A DNA stretch of 6,425 nt from Chlamydia trachomatis (GTDB taxonomy: Bacteria; Chlamydiota; Chlamydiia; Chlamydiales; 2-12-FULL-49-11). Under the pieces are notes generated by a model. The model did no database searches. It saw only the letters and a list, made by a program, of their open reading frames with translations, and had not been told where the DNA came from. The position numbers and the translations under genes were made by a program. Positions 5,510 to 6,425 of this stretch are shown one piece after another. Position 1 is the first letter of the stretch, and each line of letters begins with the position of its first letter. The DNA lies in the NCBI GenBank assembly GCA_945870925.1, contig CAMBTZ010000079.1:1-6425 (forward strand), given 5' to 3'.

Positions 5510-6091
5510 GTGTATTCTATCCGTCCATTAAATGGTAGCAAGATCAGAACAAGTTTAGTACGATTAAGGAAACATTTAAAAGAGCTGTCTAGCACGCCTT
5601 CTATACCAGTCCCTTTCGTATGCTTTTACGCTGCCGTAATCCAAAATGCACAATTTGTAGAAAAAAAACTGCATGACGCCTTTGGAGATCACAGAGAATC
5701 ACCTAACCGAGAATTTTTTAGAATAAGTCCTCACAGAGCAAAAGCAGCTCTTGAGCTTGTAGCAATAAGAGAGGTCACCCCAGAAAATGATGCAGAAGAG
5801 GCCGAAGAAGTACGAAATTATCTAACCAGACGCCCTCCTTTTCGGTTTTCTTTGGTCAAAATCCCTATTGGGGCCGAACTTCAATTTCTTAAAGATGAGC
5901 AAATCGTCTGCAAAGTCATTGATGATAAATCAATTGAATTCCGAGGAAAAACAAACAGTCTAAGCGCCGCTGCTTCAGAATTATTGAATGAGTTTGGAAG
6001 GAAGACAACTCAAGTGCAGGGTCCAATCTACTGGCTATAGGAAGGAGAAACACTGGACGAACGGCGCCAAAGAATCAAAATCGAGATTTAG
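5510..6091 (+). pseudogene. GIY-YIG (T5orf172/MUG113-like) protein with DUF4357/RAMA-like C-terminus, degraded
   Basis: The continuous frame runs from GTG at 5510 to TAG at 6038-6040 (176 residues). The segment LKELSSTPSIPVPFVCFYA...VEKKLHDAF...HRESPNREFFRI (23-72) matches the second half of T5orf172/MUG113-type GIY-YIG nucleases, with E51 and N66-F70 conserved. The first half should contain a 'GYVYIL.NP.MPG..KIG.T' sequence. Only FVYSIRPLNGSKIRTS remains, as if short deletions had removed the key residues. Codons upstream stop at TAA 5489-5491, next to the IS3 remnant.

The C-terminal part (about 115-176, IGAELQF...NSLSAAASELL...VQGPIYWL) resembles DUF4357/RAMA domains, which usually end 'GP.YW.YEG.TLDE'. 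Right after the TAG the same frame continues EGETLDERRQRIKIEI to TAG at 6089-6091. So the internal TAG looks like a Tyr codon mutated to stop. There is no Shine-Dalgarno. A still-expressed short form is possible but unlikely to be a nuclease. Confidence 0.7.
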
Positions 6092-6148
6092 CATTTATAA
6101 TCAATTTTTCCAAAACAAACCCAATTTTTCTCTCTTCCTTCATCCCGA

Positions 6149-6391
6149 TTAAAGCAAATCTCTTTCAGCATCAATATCAGCGAGTCCAATCTCATCTTGT
6201 TTAATATCAAAAGCATCAGCTTGCTGCTTCATTAGATCAATTACTTCATGAAATGCCATAAGATACCCTATATTATAATCATTGTCTTTTTGATCAACGG
6301 GGTTGTCTTTCTCATTTTTAGCGGCTTGAGCTTTTTCTTTAAGAAGCATTCCAAGATCATGTAAATAATATTTAAATTTATCTTCACTCAT
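6149..6391 (-). CDS. Small acidic hypothetical protein
   Basis: The product has 80 residues from ATG at 6391, or 84 from GTG at 6403. The sequence runs MSEDKFKYYLHDLGMLLKEKAQAAKNEKDN, a short polar linker, then DYNIGYLMAFHEVIDLMKQQADAF, and ends EIGLADIDAERDLL. It appears all-helical and acidic, with no membrane segment, signal or known catalytic motif. I do not recognise a named family.

The ATG is favoured because the peptide from it looks like a natural N-terminus. Neither start has a good ribosome site: AAAGG is one base from the ATG, and nothing precedes the GTG. Its promoter lies outside the window. It is convergent with the degraded GIY-YIG gene. No clear terminator is seen in 6092-6148. 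It has no visible frame damage, unlike its neighbours. Confidence 0.65.
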   Translation of the reverse strand: MSEDKFKYYLHDLGMLLKEKAQAAKNEKDNPVDQKDNDYNIGYLMAFHEVIDLMKQQADAFDIKQDEIGLADIDAERDLL

Positions 6392-6425
6392 ACCTTTACT
6401 CACTCAATTTTGATTTTAGAACATC

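Overview
The window looks like an AT-rich (about one third G+C by eye) bacterial accessory region full of decaying genes and insertion-sequence scars. Bacterial-type Shine-Dalgarno sites, GTG starts, intrinsic terminators and IS3/IS30 transposase remnants support a bacterium. A GxxExxY family remnant, a GIY-YIG/DUF4357-type remnant and a P450-like gene would suit an amoeba- or host-associated genome (Legionellales/Coxiellales-like or a chlamydia relative). No marker gene fixes the taxon, so this is inference only.

Layout. 1-132 is the C-terminal end of an IS30-type transposase, followed by a probable IS end. 305-523 is a GxxExxY protein whose N-terminal and C-terminal ends have been joined by loss of the middle. 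530-860 contains a GC-rich patch (about 51% over 601-750) with several hairpins and no convincing gene. 860-1295 is non-coding and holds a good promoter for the main intact gene of the left half, 1296-2828. That gene encodes a 510-residue protein carrying the P450 heme-thiolate signature but lacking other canonical P450 motifs.

Three consecutive inverted repeats (2842-2939) separate it from a convergent two-gene operon on the minus strand (4454 to 2953). The two operon genes overlap by ATGA. They encode distant paralogs of an unrecognised family, the second enlarged with twelve cysteines and a proline-rich tail. This pair is the best candidate for something undescribed.

Upstream of the operon is an IS3-family remnant (about 4614-5495, minus strand). 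Its orfA is intact, but orfB is frameshifted and cut off before the rest of the DDE catalytic core, ending in a perfect 13-bp inverted repeat. Directly beside it, on the plus strand, is a GIY-YIG (T5orf172/MUG113-like) protein with a DUF4357/RAMA-like C-terminal domain. It appears damaged at its 5' end and has an in-frame TAG shortly before its natural end. The window closes with a small acidic conserved-looking protein of unknown function on the minus strand.

Apart from the translationally coupled paralog pair, no functional cooperation between genes is evident. The picture is one of islands of intact genes (P450-like, paralog pair, small acidic protein) among transposon-driven decay.
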